64,000 nucleotides of DNA from Poriferisodalis sp965203655 (GCF_965203655.1 NZ_CBDBDD010000005.1:62001-126000); one strand, 5' to 3'. Shown: positions 9,387-21,562, counted from the stretch's first letter. A program made the numbers and translations. The notes: generated from the sequence alone by a model not told the origin.

Positions 9387-10157
9387 GTGTCGGTGGAGGC
9401 CGTGTCGAGGGAGTCTGGCGATACACGAGCGCAGTCGAGCGGTCACGTGCATCAGTGGGTGATCTCGGCGGTATCGGTCGTACTGCTGTTGCTGAGCGGT
9501 GTAATTGCTATCGTCGCCGGCGCGTTCGATGTGGAGCGGGTCGACTTCGGCGGTCTGCACCGGGTGAGCTACGACGAGGCCTACCGCGCCGCAGGCATCA
9601 GGCCTGGTGACTTCATGGGAACGCTCGACGCCGACGGCGCTCGGGAAGCTCTCTCCGAGCTGCCCTGGGTCCGTACTGCTGAGATAGGGCGGCACTGGCC
9701 GAGGACCGTGGAAATCGACATCGTCGAACGCGTCCCTGCGGCCCTTGCACTCATTGCCCCCGACAGCTGGGTGCTTGTCGACTCTGAGGGACGTGTGCTC
9801 ACCACAGCGCTGGCATCCCCGCCGTCACTGCCACGCTTGTCCGGCATCTCTGCCGCGCCCGCGCCAGGCCGCTACCTGGCCCCAGAAGCTGGTGCATTGC
9901 TGGATGTGCTCGATACGGCCGACGGACAGCCGGGCTTCGCGGTTGCCGCAGTGTGGCGTGACAGGAGAGGCGACGTGCGAGCACGCATCAGCCGGCAGCC
10001 AGACGGCGCCGTGTTTGAAGCGGCACTCGGTGACGACTCGGCGATCGGGGCGAAGACGGCGGCAATTGCGGCGGTGGTCAGCGACCTCGCACCTTCGGGC
10101 GCAATTCTCGACGTGTCTGTTCCGCATCTGCCGGTCGTTCGCGCAGAAGATCGATAA
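9387..10157 (+). CDS. ftsQ: Cell-division protein FtsQ/DivIB with POTRA domain
   Basis: Bitopic divisome protein. The 256 residues have a short cytoplasmic tail, one hydrophobic segment (about residues 24-47), then a POTRA-like domain beginning VERVDFGGLHRVSYDEAYRAAGIRPGD and containing the LPWVRTAEIGRHWPRTVEIDIVERVPAAL signature. The C-terminal part is less conserved, as usual for the family. GTG at 9387 follows the murB stop by 3 bases. It precedes ftsZ, the usual order in actinobacteria, which lack ftsA here. Confidence 0.92.
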   Translation: MSVEAVSRESGDTRAQSSGHVHQWVISAVSVVLLLLSGVIAIVAGAFDVERVDFGGLHRVSYDEAYRAAGIRPGDFMGTLDADGAREALSELPWVRTAEIGRHWPRTVEIDIVERVPAALALIAPDSWVLVDSEGRVLTTALASPPSLPRLSGISAAPAPGRYLAPEAGALLDVLDTADGQPGFAVAAVWRDRRGDVRARISRQPDGAVFEAALGDDSAIGAKTAAIAAVVSDLAPSGAILDVSVPHLPVVRAEDR

Positions 10158-10292
10158 CCCTCATCATGTTCTGAGTCCGGTGTTGCCGAACCACAGCGGC
10201 ATCAGTACCGTCGTGCTTTGCGCTAATTTCCCTAGGAAGTGCTGGCTGCGGCGTTGTCGAGACGTGGCCGGTCGACGAACGCGAGGAGCCCC

Positions 10293-11369
10293 GTGGCCTC
10301 ACCACAGAACTACGTGGCAGTCATCAAGGTGGTAGGCGTCGGCGGCGGCGGCTCGAACGCCGTCAACCGGATGATCGATGTCGGACTTGGCGGTGTCGAG
10401 TTCATCGCGGTCAACACCGACGCCCAGGCACTGCTGTTGAGCGATGCCGACGTCAAGCTGGACATCGGACGTCAGTTGACCCGCGGGCTCGGAGCCGGGA
10501 GCGATCCCGAGATCGGTACGAGGGCGGCCGAGGAACACCGCGACGAGATCGCCGAGGCACTGCAGGGCGCAGACATGGTGTTCATTACCGCTGGCGAGGG
10601 CGGTGGCACGGGAACTGGCGGTGCGCCCGTAGTCGCTGAGATCTCCAAGGAGGTCGGCGCGCTCACCATCGGCGTGGTCACCCGCCCCTTCGCGTTCGAG
10701 GGCAAGCGTCGGCAGATCCAGGCCGAGCAGGGCATCGAACGGCTGAAGGAGCGCGTCGACACGCTCATCGTCATCCCCAACGATCGGCTCCTGACAGTGG
10801 CGAGCGAGCACACGTCGATCATCGACGCGTTCAGGATGGCCGACGACGTGCTGCGTGAAGGCGTCTCCGGCATCTCCGGCCTGATCACGACGCCGGGCCT
10901 CATCAACACCGACTTCGCAGATGTGAAGGCAATCATGTCCAATGCCGGCACGGCACTGATGGGCATCGGGCGTGCGCACGGCGAGAACCGTTCGAAGAAC
11001 GCGGCACGGCAGGCCGTGTCTTCCTCGCTGCTCGAGGAATCCATCGACGGTGCACGCGGCATCCTGCTGAACATCGCGGCAGGACCTGAGCTGGGGCTGT
11101 TCGAAGTCAACGAGGCTGCAGAGGTCATCCGGGAGGTCGCGCACGCCGAGGCCAACATCATCTTCGGCACAGTGATCGACGACTCGCTGGGCGAAGAAAT
11201 CCGTGTCACGGTCATCGCCGCGGGGTTCGATCGGTATACGGCGCCGCGATCGTCGGCCAGCGCAGCGCTCGGCGACTTCGCCGGTACGGACGACGGTGAC
11301 GAGCTATCCGACCCGTTCGGCGATCTTGACGACGACGAGTCATTCGACGTTCCCAGCTTCCTGCGGTGA
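10293..11369 (+). CDS. ftsZ: Cell-division GTPase FtsZ
   Basis: Tubulin-like GTPase that forms the Z ring. The 358 residues show the GTP-binding VGVGGGGSNAVNRM, NTDAQAL and the tubulin signature GEGGGTGTGGAPVVAE. The T7-loop region LINTDFADVKAIMSNAGTALMGIGRAHGENR and an acidic linker ending in the peptide DVPSFLR follow; this tail should bind SepF. The GTG at 10293 is preceded by a clear GAGGAG at 10283-10288, which decides the start over an upstream ATG at 10239. It lies 135 bases beyond ftsQ, so it may have its own promoter in addition to operon read-through. Confidence 0.97.
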   Translation: MASPQNYVAVIKVVGVGGGGSNAVNRMIDVGLGGVEFIAVNTDAQALLLSDADVKLDIGRQLTRGLGAGSDPEIGTRAAEEHRDEIAEALQGADMVFITAGEGGGTGTGGAPVVAEISKEVGALTIGVVTRPFAFEGKRRQIQAEQGIERLKERVDTLIVIPNDRLLTVASEHTSIIDAFRMADDVLREGVSGISGLITTPGLINTDFADVKAIMSNAGTALMGIGRAHGENRSKNAARQAVSSSLLEESIDGARGILLNIAAGPELGLFEVNEAAEVIREVAHAEANIIFGTVIDDSLGEEIRVTVIAAGFDRYTAPRSSASAALGDFAGTDDGDELSDPFGDLDDDESFDVPSFLR

Positions 11370-11486
11370 GGCTTCGGCCGGCTTATCGGTCATCGTGAGC
11401 CGATCCGCCCAGACGGCGCCGACTCATCAGCCTGTACGAGCACAGCGCGACGCTGCGCTGCTGGGACCGTCATCAGCAGTGCTGCC

Positions 11487-12173
11487 ATGTTGACGTTGCG
11501 TCGCCGCGCCGGGAGCCGCACGGCACGCGTCAGCTTCTCCGAACGCAGCGACGGCGATTGTGCGCCCGTCGACGGATGCTCCGGCGCACCGATGACAGTG
11601 CTGCGCCAAGTGCACGGTCCTGACGTCGTACGGGTCGATCAACCTGGAGACCGCTCCGGCACTTGTGCCGATGCCGCGTGGACGACAACCGCCGGGGCCA
11701 CACTCGCCGTGCGCACGGCCGACTGCGTGCCGGTGGCGCTGTACGGGCACGACTCGAGCGGCCGCAGTGCCGTGGCAGCCGTTCACGCCGGCTGGCGAGG
11801 CTTGCTCGCCGGTGTCGTCGAAGCAACTCTTGCCGAGCTGGCAAATCACGGCATAGGCCACATTCGGGCAGTTGTCGGTCCCCATATCTGCTCGTCGCAC
11901 TATGAGTTCGGAGCTGTCGACCTCGCCCGAGCCAAAACGTGGGGGGGCCCGAGCGTCGTGGCCACGACAGCGTGGGACACGCCTTCGCTTGATCTCGCTG
12001 AAGGGATGCGGCTGGCGCTGCGCCGCGGCGGAGCGGTCATCGACACCGAATTGGGACGGTGCACGGCTTCGGACACTCGTTACTTCTCGCACCGAGCCAG
12101 GGCCGAGCAGGGTCGCACGGCACTGCTCGTTTGCCTTGAACATGATCAGAGCGCAGGCAGGGACGGTGATTGA
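11487..12173 (+). CDS. pgeF: Peptidoglycan editing factor PgeF / YfiH (copper-oxidase-like, purine nucleoside phosphorylase fold)
   Basis: Multicopper polyphenol-oxidase-like (DUF152) protein. Known members act on nucleosides or remove mis-incorporated serine-containing muropeptides. The 228 residues include LRQVHGPDVV, the metal/catalytic motif RTADCVPVALYG, AAVHAGWRGLLAGVVEATL and the GPHICSSHYEFG region matching the family order. The N-terminal part before QVHG is shorter than usual (about 40 residues). This location after ftsZ and before yggS/sepF is conserved in actinobacteria. The start is uncertain because the frame has little upstream support; there is a 117-base gap after ftsZ. Confidence 0.88.
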   Translation: MLTLRRRAGSRTARVSFSERSDGDCAPVDGCSGAPMTVLRQVHGPDVVRVDQPGDRSGTCADAAWTTTAGATLAVRTADCVPVALYGHDSSGRSAVAAVHAGWRGLLAGVVEATLAELANHGIGHIRAVVGPHICSSHYEFGAVDLARAKTWGGPSVVATTAWDTPSLDLAEGMRLALRRGGAVIDTELGRCTASDTRYFSHRARAEQGRTALLVCLEHDQSAGRDGD

Positions 12174-12849
12174 CCCCGATGTCGTTGTTCGCGGCGCGGA
12201 CCGAGTACGTCAGCGGATCGTCGACGCCGGCGGCGATCCCGCGAGGATCGGCATTGTGGCGGTCACCAAAGGCTTCGATGCCTCCGCGCTGGAAGCTGCC
12301 GCAACGACGGGCTTGACGATGATCGGGGAGAACTACGCCCAAGAGCTGAGCGCCAAGTTGGATCAACTCCATCCGGAAGTTCGGGATCGTCTCGATGTGC
12401 ATTTCATCGGGCGCCTGCAATCGAACAAGATCCGGCAGCTTGCGGGTCTTGTGGACCTCTGGCAGAGCGTGGACCGGATGCGGCTCGTGCGCGAGATCGC
12501 ACGCCACACTCCGGGCGCCGCGATCCTGGTGCAACTCGATGTGAGCGGCGCATCGACCCAAGGCGGTTGTGGTCTGGACGATGCACCGGACCTGATCGAG
12601 CAAGCCAGGGATATGGGCCTCGAGGTACGCGGCTGTATGGCGATCGGCCCGCAGGCTTCTCCTGGCGAGATCGAGACGGCATTCGCTGAGGTGGTCCGCT
12701 TCGCAGACCGCCACGATCTCGAGCATCGCTGCATTGGGATGAGCGCGGATCTCGAGCACGCGGTGCGGGCCGGATCGACGATGGTACGCCTTGGGACGGC
12801 CCTGTTCGGTGAGCGTCCGCCCCGCATCACCTCATCACGGGGTGACTGA
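12166..12849 (+). CDS. yggS: PLP homeostasis protein YggS/PLPBP
   Basis: Pyridoxal-phosphate-binding protein of the alanine-racemase-like TIM-barrel family, implicated in vitamin B6 and amino-acid homeostasis rather than catalysis. The PLP lysine lies in IVAVTKGFD. IGENYAQEL, FIGRLQSNKIR, VDR, QLDVSGASTQGG, MAIGPQASP and the C-terminal IGMSADLEHAVRAGSTMVRLGTALFG are family blocks. I prefer the GTG at 12166 (227 aa, with an AGGGA stretch just upstream, 8-base overlap with pgeF) over an in-frame ATG at 12142 that lacks a ribosome-binding site. The usual partners pgeF and sepF flank it. Confidence 0.93.
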   Translation: MIDPDVVVRGADRVRQRIVDAGGDPARIGIVAVTKGFDASALEAAATTGLTMIGENYAQELSAKLDQLHPEVRDRLDVHFIGRLQSNKIRQLAGLVDLWQSVDRMRLVREIARHTPGAAILVQLDVSGASTQGGCGLDDAPDLIEQARDMGLEVRGCMAIGPQASPGEIETAFAEVVRFADRHDLEHRCIGMSADLEHAVRAGSTMVRLGTALFGERPPRITSSRGD

Positions 12850-12907
12850 ACCTATCTTTGCGTATCGGTACCCTTGGCAACCGAGAGTTCCCCTTCAGAG
12901 GATCGGC

Positions 12908-13408
12908 ATGGCGTCGTTCATGAAACAGGCGATGAGTTATCTGGGCCTCGGGCCCGATGACAGCTACGCGCTACCGGCCGAGCGCGCTATGCCAGGCGAA
13001 CTCCCGATCGCCGATGCGGTGAGCGACCCGGCCGGCCAGAGCGGAGTCACGGTGGTCGAACGCCCGACCACGACGACGGCGAGACCGGCGACCCCCCAGT
13101 CGCCTTCGACGGCGGTCCGTCGTGTCGCGACAACACCGGCGCAGCCCTTTGTGCTCATGCCCCGGATGTTCGACGACGCACAGCAGATCGGGGATCGTTT
13201 CAAGCGCGACCAGCCGATCATCCTGAATCTGCAAGGGCTCGATCGAGACACGGCCCGGCGATTGCTGGACTTTGCCAGCGGCCTGTGTTACGCCCGTGAT
13301 GGCGAGATGCGCAAGGTCGCGAACGCTGTGTACATGCTGGTGCCTGCCAATGTCGTGGTCAGCGGCAGTGGTCATGAGGCGATGCCTGCACAGGGTGACG
13401 GCCACTGA
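12908..13408 (+). CDS. sepF: FtsZ-binding division protein SepF
   Basis: Membrane-binding protein that tethers FtsZ in bacteria lacking FtsA. The 166-residue product starts with an amphipathic membrane-targeting segment (MASFMKQAMSYLGLG), has a proline/threonine-rich linker, then the SepF core PRMFDDAQQIGDRFKRDQPIILNLQGLDRDTARRLLDFASGL ending in a beta-rich region. The ATG at 12908 is preceded by AGAGGAT at a good distance. Its presence with no ftsA in the cluster is typical of actinobacteria. Confidence 0.95.
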   Translation: MASFMKQAMSYLGLGPDDSYALPAERAMPGELPIADAVSDPAGQSGVTVVERPTTTTARPATPQSPSTAVRRVATTPAQPFVLMPRMFDDAQQIGDRFKRDQPIILNLQGLDRDTARRLLDFASGLCYARDGEMRKVANAVYMLVPANVVVSGSGHEAMPAQGDGH

Positions 13409-13454
13409 GACCTTTGCTCCCCGAATGCCCCGGCACGAGTAGTTGCGGTGAGCC

Positions 13455-13724
13455 ATGAGAAGCCTGCTGTGCTCGCTCACGTCGATCTACACCTTTGCAG
13501 TCTTCGCTCGGGTTCTCTTCAGTTGGATCCCACTGTCGCCTGACAGCCCGGTCACGGTGGTGCGGACATGGCTGGTCCGGATCACCGAGCCGGTGATGGG
13601 TCCGCTGCGGCGGGCGCTGCCTGCGGTGCGAATGGGCCGGGTCGCGCTTGACCTCTCGCCGATCGTGCTGATCATTGCCCTGCAGGTACTGGTCGCGGGT
13701 TACTTGCTGGGCTGCGGGCGCTAG
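13455..13724 (+). CDS. yggT: YggT-family membrane protein
   Basis: Small integral-membrane protein (89 residues) with two hydrophobic hairpins: SIYTFAVFARVLFSWIPL near the N-terminus and SPIVLIIALQVLVAGYLLG near the C-terminus, with the family turn ITEPVMGPLRRALP between them. YggT proteins next to sepF are common in Gram-positive bacteria; a role in osmotic tolerance or division is suspected but not established. It follows sepF by 46 bases. Confidence 0.9.
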   Translation: MRSLLCSLTSIYTFAVFARVLFSWIPLSPDSPVTVVRTWLVRITEPVMGPLRRALPAVRMGRVALDLSPIVLIIALQVLVAGYLLGCGR

Positions 13725-13771
13725 GGCACGCGATCCTGCCGGGAAGCTGGTCCGCTGGTACATTCCGCGCC

Positions 13772-14442
13772 ATGGCGAGCCCAACTCCCCACGATGAATC
13801 AGCCGATCCGCAAGGCTCAGGGCTGCTCGAAACCCTCGGAGACCAGGTTGCGGCCCTTGCCGCGCGCGTTGCAGAGATCGACACGCGCATGTCCAGCGTG
13901 GAAGCAGGCAGTGCCGATCAGCCTGTCGAGGTCCAGCTTTCACCCGACACCGTTGCTCAGATCGCCGAGGCGCTCGCGGCACTGCAGGCGGCCGGCAGTC
14001 AGGCCCTCGACGACGCGTTCAAGTCGGCAACTGACGATCTGATCGAATCGCTCTCGAAACTCGTCACCTCTGAGATCTCCCGGACGTTGACCGACGCCGG
14101 CTACGACGTGGCAGTCAACGAAGCTCCTGCGCCTCTGGCCGACGCGGAATCCGTCGACGACGCGCTGCCTGGCACCGAACCCGCTGCCGTGCCGGTGCGT
14201 TCTGCCCCGGAATCTGCAGCCATGCCCGCCATCGTTGCGCCCATGACCTCAGGATCCGCTGAACGAGTCGACTCCGCCTACGAGGCCATCCGAGATACCG
14301 GGACCGATGAGGACAGTGATCTCGATGCAGATGAGTCTGACGATGCTGCGGTTGAGATCTCCTCGGACGCACCCCCGCTCACGCTGGAGGAGCTGGACGA
14401 CCCCTTCTTGGACGCACTCGTCCGCAAGGAACCGCTCTCGGC

Positions 14443-14446
<4 letters not shown>
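13772..14446 (+). CDS. Acidic coiled-coil hypothetical protein in the divIVA position
   Basis: I do not recognise the family. The 224 residues start with an alanine-rich helical region (about residues 18-45, LLETLGDQVAALAARVAEIDTRMSSVE, heptad-like). A second helix follows (about 55-110), then a low-complexity tail very rich in Asp, Glu, Ala and Pro that ends LTLEELDDPFLDALVRKEPLSA. No membrane segment or signal peptide is visible. The DivIVA N-terminal motif is absent, although divIVA normally follows yggT in actinobacteria, so a divisome or polar scaffold role is possible but unproven. It converges on ileS with a 4-base overlap of the stops. Confidence 0.7.
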
Positions 14447-17637
<3,191 letters not shown>

Positions 17638-17854
17638 CACCCGCGCCTCCTGCAGGGCCCGTTCATGCCTCCCGACGGTGCGGGTCGGCTCACGATCCGG
17701 TGAGGGTATCCCCACGGCACCGACATCGACGGGCCGCTACTCTGCCGACCGCACCCCGCAGGCTGTGTCCCGGGGCTCAAGCGGCCCGCTCATCCGCGCA
17801 TCCGGCGAAGGCGGAGACCTAGACTGCCGCTTCGCTGAACCGGGGGGAGGGGCC

Positions 17855-18397
17855 ATGGCGACACCAAAGAAGGCTTCCGCCCGCAAATCCGTCGCGAAGA
17901 AATCGTCGGCTCGCACAGCCGCGGCAAAGAAGTCCGGTGCCAGCGCCAAGAAATCGGGTGCATCCCGCAAGGCTCCGGCAAAGAAGTCTGCGCCTCGCAA
18001 GCGCGGTGCCAAGCAGCGCTTCGGCGAAGCATTCCTCGACAAGCAGCGGCAGGCGTTGCTCGCCGAACGTCGCCGCTACACCGAGCATGCCGAACGCTAT
18101 GAGGCCGAGGCCGAGCAGCTCGTCAGTGAGCGCGAACCGGGCGACGTGCAGTTCGACGAGGAGTCCGGGGAAGGGGACTCCATCGCTGTCGAGCGCGAGA
18201 GGGCGTTGCAGATCTCGGCGCGCGAGCGAGAGGAAATTGCCGAGATCGATGCTGCTCTCGCCCGCATCGACAACGGCACCTACGGGATCTGTGTCGTCTC
18301 GGGCAAGCCGATTCCGAAGGAGCGCCTCGAAGCCATCCCGCATGCGTCCATGCGAGTGGAGGTGAAGAGCAGCGGACCGGCATGGCGCCGGCCCTAG
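17855..18397 (+). CDS. DksA/TraR-like protein with lysine/alanine-rich histone-H1-like tail and degenerate zinc finger
   Basis: Residues 1-53 are a basic repeat-rich region of Lys, Ala and Ser resembling a histone H1 tail and likely to bind nucleic acid. Residues 55-110 form a coiled coil (QRQALLAERRRYTEHAERYEAEAEQLVSE) and then IAEIDAALARIDNGTYGICVVSGKPIPKERLEAIPHASMRVEV, the DksA C4 zinc-finger region. Of the four cysteines expected there only one remains (CVVS instead of CxxC, and MRVE instead of CxxC), so zinc is probably not bound. DksA proteins enter the RNA-polymerase secondary channel; whether this one does is inference. The ATG follows GGGGGAGG by 4 bases. Upstream of lspA. Confidence 0.85.
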   Translation: MATPKKASARKSVAKKSSARTAAAKKSGASAKKSGASRKAPAKKSAPRKRGAKQRFGEAFLDKQRQALLAERRRYTEHAERYEAEAEQLVSEREPGDVQFDEESGEGDSIAVERERALQISAREREEIAEIDAALARIDNGTYGICVVSGKPIPKERLEAIPHASMRVEVKSSGPAWRRP

Positions 18398-18930
18398 CTT
18401 GTTCATGGGTGTCCGCTGAACAATCTGCTGGAGCACGTAAACGCTTGGCACACAGCCGCTGCATTGCCGCGATCTGCGCAACGGTTCTCGCTGCAGATCA
18501 AGTAACGAAGGCGTGGGCTGTCACAGCTCTCGACGATCGGATCATCGATCTGGTGTGGACGCTGCGCCTGCGGCTCGCGCACAACACGGGGTTCGCGTTC
18601 TCGGCGGGCCGTGGCTTGGGTCCCGTGCTGGCATTGGTGGCGATCGTGATCGTGGCAATCCTGTGGTCGTCACGGCGGCGCGTCGGGGGTGTTTGGGGTG
18701 CGCTCGGCCTTGGGGCAATCATCGGCGGCGCTCTGGGAAATCTTGCCGACCGGGTGTTTCGCGGTGCGGGCTGGGGACGGGGTGCCGTCGTTGATTTCGT
18801 CGATCTGCAGTGGTGGCCGATCTTCAACCTCGCTGACGCCTCCATCACCATGGGGCTTGCCGTCGTGTTGGTGCATCTGTACTTGAGCGAGCGACGCGGT
18901 CGGGTGGCTGCGCAAGGAACATCCGAGTGA
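18382..18930 (+). CDS. lspA: Lipoprotein signal peptidase LspA
   Basis: Inner-membrane aspartyl peptidase (signal peptidase II) cleaving prolipoprotein signal peptides after lipidation. The 182-residue protein has four hydrophobic segments and the family blocks ADQVTKAWA, LAHNTGFAFS, the first catalytic aspartate in GALGNLADRVFR and the second in FNLADASITMG, with VVDFVDL between them. The ATG at 18382 lies 16 bases inside the preceding dksA-like gene; a GTG at 18409 is an alternative. It overlaps rluD by 4 bases. Confidence 0.93.
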   Translation: MAPALACSWVSAEQSAGARKRLAHSRCIAAICATVLAADQVTKAWAVTALDDRIIDLVWTLRLRLAHNTGFAFSAGRGLGPVLALVAIVIVAILWSSRRRVGGVWGALGLGAIIGGALGNLADRVFRGAGWGRGAVVDFVDLQWWPIFNLADASITMGLAVVLVHLYLSERRGRVAAQGTSE

Positions 18931-19877
18931 CAGAACCGCACCGCCGCATAGAGACCCCGGAATCCCTCGGCGGCGAACGGCTCGATCGGGCGCTGTCGTT
19001 GCTGACGGGGGAGTCCCGTTCGGTGACGGCGCGCATGGTGTCGGAAGGGAGTGTGATCGTCGACGGCGAACGTGCCCTCGCTGGCTCGCAGCGTCTGCAT
19101 CCGGGAACGGTGATCGAACTTGTCGCAAGCCATGCCTCCCAGATGCAGGCTGTTCGAGCGCCTGGCGAGGTCTCTCTTGATGTCCTCCACGTCGACCGCG
19201 AGGTCGTGGTGGTGAACAAGCCGTCCGGCGTCGTGACCCATCCGGGATCAGGTCATCCGCATGGCACCTTGGCCGACGCACTCTGGTCCCGCTATCCCGA
19301 GATGGCCCACCTAGGCGAACCCGGAAGGGGCGGCATCGTGCACCGGCTTGATCGCGGAACGAGCGGTGTCCTGGTCTGCGCCCGCAGCGCGGAGGCCTAC
19401 GAGAGCCTTGCCAGCCAGCTTTCGAGGCGTCTCGTTCGTCGGGTCTATGCGGCCCTCGCTCGTGGCGTCGCCTCCTCGCCGACCGGCACGATTGACGCTC
19501 CGATCGGCCGCGACCCGGCCAACCGAACGAGGATGGCCATCCGGGCCGATGGCCGGCCGGCGCTGACTCACTACCGCGTCGTCGAGGCGTTCACGCACCC
19601 CACGGAGACGTTGTTGCTGCGCTGCCGGCTGGAGACCGGGCGAACCCATCAGATCCGAGTGCATCTCGCCAGCATCGGCCTGCCACTGCTCGGCGATCTC
19701 ACCTACGGCGTCGCGGATCCATTCGGCATCGGACGACCGCTGCTGCACGCGTACGAGCTGGAGTTTCGGCATCCATCCGAGGGCACCGAGATGAGCTTCG
19801 TGGCACCGATCCCGGAGGACTTTGCCGGGGCATTGCGCGCCTTCGGCTCCGACCCCCAAGTGCTCATCACCAGCTGA
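18927..19877 (+). CDS. rluD: Large-subunit rRNA pseudouridine synthase, RluD type
   Basis: Converts uridines of 23S rRNA to pseudouridine. The 316 residues comprise an N-terminal S4-like RNA-binding domain (GERLDRALSLLTGESRSVTARMVSEGSVIVDGE), then the RluA/RluD catalytic domain with VVNKPSGVVTHPG, the catalytic-aspartate motif GIVHRLDRGTSGVLV, and LETGRTHQIRVHLASIG near the end. GTG at 18927 overlaps the lspA stop (GTGA). The lspA-rluD pairing is widely conserved. Exact target uridines cannot be read from sequence. Confidence 0.93.
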   Translation: MTEPHRRIETPESLGGERLDRALSLLTGESRSVTARMVSEGSVIVDGERALAGSQRLHPGTVIELVASHASQMQAVRAPGEVSLDVLHVDREVVVVNKPSGVVTHPGSGHPHGTLADALWSRYPEMAHLGEPGRGGIVHRLDRGTSGVLVCARSAEAYESLASQLSRRLVRRVYAALARGVASSPTGTIDAPIGRDPANRTRMAIRADGRPALTHYRVVEAFTHPTETLLLRCRLETGRTHQIRVHLASIGLPLLGDLTYGVADPFGIGRPLLHAYELEFRHPSEGTEMSFVAPIPEDFAGALRAFGSDPQVLITS

Positions 19878-19890
19878 GCTCGTCGCTTGT

Positions 19891-20358
19891 TCACTCGGGT
19901 GGCGATCCGGGCCACGGCGCCCGCCCGCGAGCCACTTCGGCCACGGCGGCGAGGCTGTAGGAATCGAGCTCGGCGCGCATGCGGCGGCCTACCGAGTCCC
20001 AGATCGCCAGCAGCACGCACTGCCCCTCGTGATCGCAGGCTCCGTCTTGGTGCGGTTGGCCGAAGTCGCCGAGAGCGATCGGGCCATCGACGGCACTGAC
20101 GATCATCCCAATGGTCACTTCGGCGGGATCCCGAGCCATGACGTAGCCGCCCCCGACGCCTCGCTTGGATCGGACCAGCCCGGCGCCCTTGAGCGCCAGC
20201 AGGATTTGCTCCAGGTACGGCTGGGGCAGGCCCGTGCGCTCTGCGATGTCGCGCACTGACGTCGGCCTGCCGTTGTCATTGAGGACCAGAGACAGCAGCG
20301 CCCGGCTCGCGTAGTCTCCCCGCGTCGAGACTGCCACGGTGGCAGCGTAGCCCTGCAT
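19891..20358 (-). CDS. Rrf2-family transcriptional regulator
   Basis: A 155-residue winged-helix repressor-like protein of the Rrf2/IscR family. The N-terminal helix-turn-helix is VSTRGDYASRALLSLVLNDNGRPTSVRDIAERTGLPQPYLEQILLALKGAGLVRSKRGVGGGYVMA. Only two cysteines are seen in the effector region (ACDHEGQC, then W), not the three of classic Fe-S IscR, so a [2Fe-2S] cofactor is uncertain. The ATG at 20358 is chosen; a GTG at 20337 would start nearer the conserved domain. It converges with rluD and is divergent from the phosphodiesterase gene across 94 bases. Confidence 0.88.
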   Translation of the reverse strand: MQGYAATVAVSTRGDYASRALLSLVLNDNGRPTSVRDIAERTGLPQPYLEQILLALKGAGLVRSKRGVGGGYVMARDPAEVTIGMIVSAVDGPIALGDFGQPHQDGACDHEGQCVLLAIWDSVGRRMRAELDSYSLAAVAEVARGRAPWPGSPPE

Positions 20359-20452
20359 CGCTCGTGAACTCGTTTCCGGCTCCCGCCCGCTCCGCTCACG
20401 CCGAGCTGGGACCACGACCTCGCCTGACGACGTGGCCTCTAGGGTCCGTCCC

Positions 20453-21562
20453 ATGAAGGGCGAGCCACTCGCGCTCGAGCGCACGCTGCCCAGCTACGGC
20501 GGCCGCTGCATCACCGAGGTGATACCCGGAATCCTGGCCGGCATGGATTCCGCTCTCATTGACGATGAACTGGCGAGCGCGCCGACGGTGGTCGTGTTCG
20601 TCGTCGACGGGCTCGGCTGGCACCAGCTGCGACGCCATCGCACGCTGGCCCCGACGCTCGCCGCGGCCAGCGACATCAGCGCTCCGGTCACCACGGTCGC
20701 GCCGAGCACCACCGCGACGGCACTGACATCACTCACGACGGGAGCAACGCCCGGCGAACACGGCCTGGTCGGCTACCGGCTGCCGACCCGGCTCGGATTG
20801 CTGAACACGCTGCGCTGGCGAGCGGGCGGCCAGGACGCCCGCGTCGCCGTGCCTGCATCGGATCTACAGCCCGTCGTGCCGTTTTGCGGCCGCGCGGCTG
20901 CGGTGGTGACGCGCTCGGAGTTCCGCCACAGCGGATTCACTGCGGCGCACCTGCGCGGTGGGACGTTTTGGGGATGGAACGATGCCAATGGCTTGGCTGA
21001 GTCGGTGCGTGATGCAGTTGATCAGCGCTACCCCCTTGTCTTTTCTTACTACGACAATCTCGACAAGATCGCCCACGAGTTCGGAATCGGTCCTGAGTAT
21101 CGAGCTGTGCTGGCCGGAGTGGAGCAACTCGCCAGCGCACTGCGTGACGTGCTGCCCGCCGATGTACCGCTGGCTGTCACTGCCGATCACGGCCTCGTTG
21201 AGGTGATCGAGCCACCCATCATGGTTGATGCTGACATCGTGGCGCTCACCAGCGGCTGGTCGGGCGAGGCCCGGATGCTGTGGCTGAGCGCACGTCCCGG
21301 TGCCGCTGACGAACTGCTGGACGCCTGCGGACGCTACGAGTCGACCGCGGAGATCGCTCCGCTCTCCCGGGTGCTGGATGAGCGATGGCTGGGTCGCCAC
21401 GTCACCGCGCCCGCCCTGGGTCGGCTTGGCGATGTGGTGCTCGTGCCGCGGGGGCTCACTGCCTTCACGATGCCCGACGAGGACGTGCCGCATCACCCGC
21501 TGATCGGCCGGCATGGCGGGCTGACGGCGGAAGAAATGCTGGTGCCTTTTCTCGTGCTGTAG
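20453..21562 (+). CDS. Type I phosphodiesterase / nucleotide pyrophosphatase family protein
   Basis: Alkaline-phosphatase-superfamily hydrolase (about 369 residues). Metal-binding signatures are VVVFVVDGLGWHQL (first Asp), a Thr nucleophile region TTVAPSTTATALTSLTTGATPGEHGLVGY, the YYDNLDKIAHEFG segment and ADHGLVEV with the metal-binding Asp-His. There is no signal peptide, so it is probably cytoplasmic. The substrate is unknown; members hydrolyse phosphodiester or pyrophosphate bonds. ATG at 20453; an in-frame GTG at 20432 lies upstream. Divergent from the Rrf2 gene. Confidence 0.88.
   Translation: MKGEPLALERTLPSYGGRCITEVIPGILAGMDSALIDDELASAPTVVVFVVDGLGWHQLRRHRTLAPTLAAASDISAPVTTVAPSTTATALTSLTTGATPGEHGLVGYRLPTRLGLLNTLRWRAGGQDARVAVPASDLQPVVPFCGRAAAVVTRSEFRHSGFTAAHLRGGTFWGWNDANGLAESVRDAVDQRYPLVFSYYDNLDKIAHEFGIGPEYRAVLAGVEQLASALRDVLPADVPLAVTADHGLVEVIEPPIMVDADIVALTSGWSGEARMLWLSARPGAADELLDACGRYESTAEIAPLSRVLDERWLGRHVTAPALGRLGDVVLVPRGLTAFTMPDEDVPHHPLIGRHGGLTAEEMLVPFLVL

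Noticed and set aside
17638..17854. T-box riboswitch in the ileS leader
   Set aside because: I looked for the conserved T-box sequence (GGTGG-ACC-GCG type) and a terminator in the 217-base upstream region and found none.
19891..20358. IscR with a three-cysteine Fe-S site
   Set aside because: Only two cysteines are visible in the effector region, so I call it only Rrf2-family.
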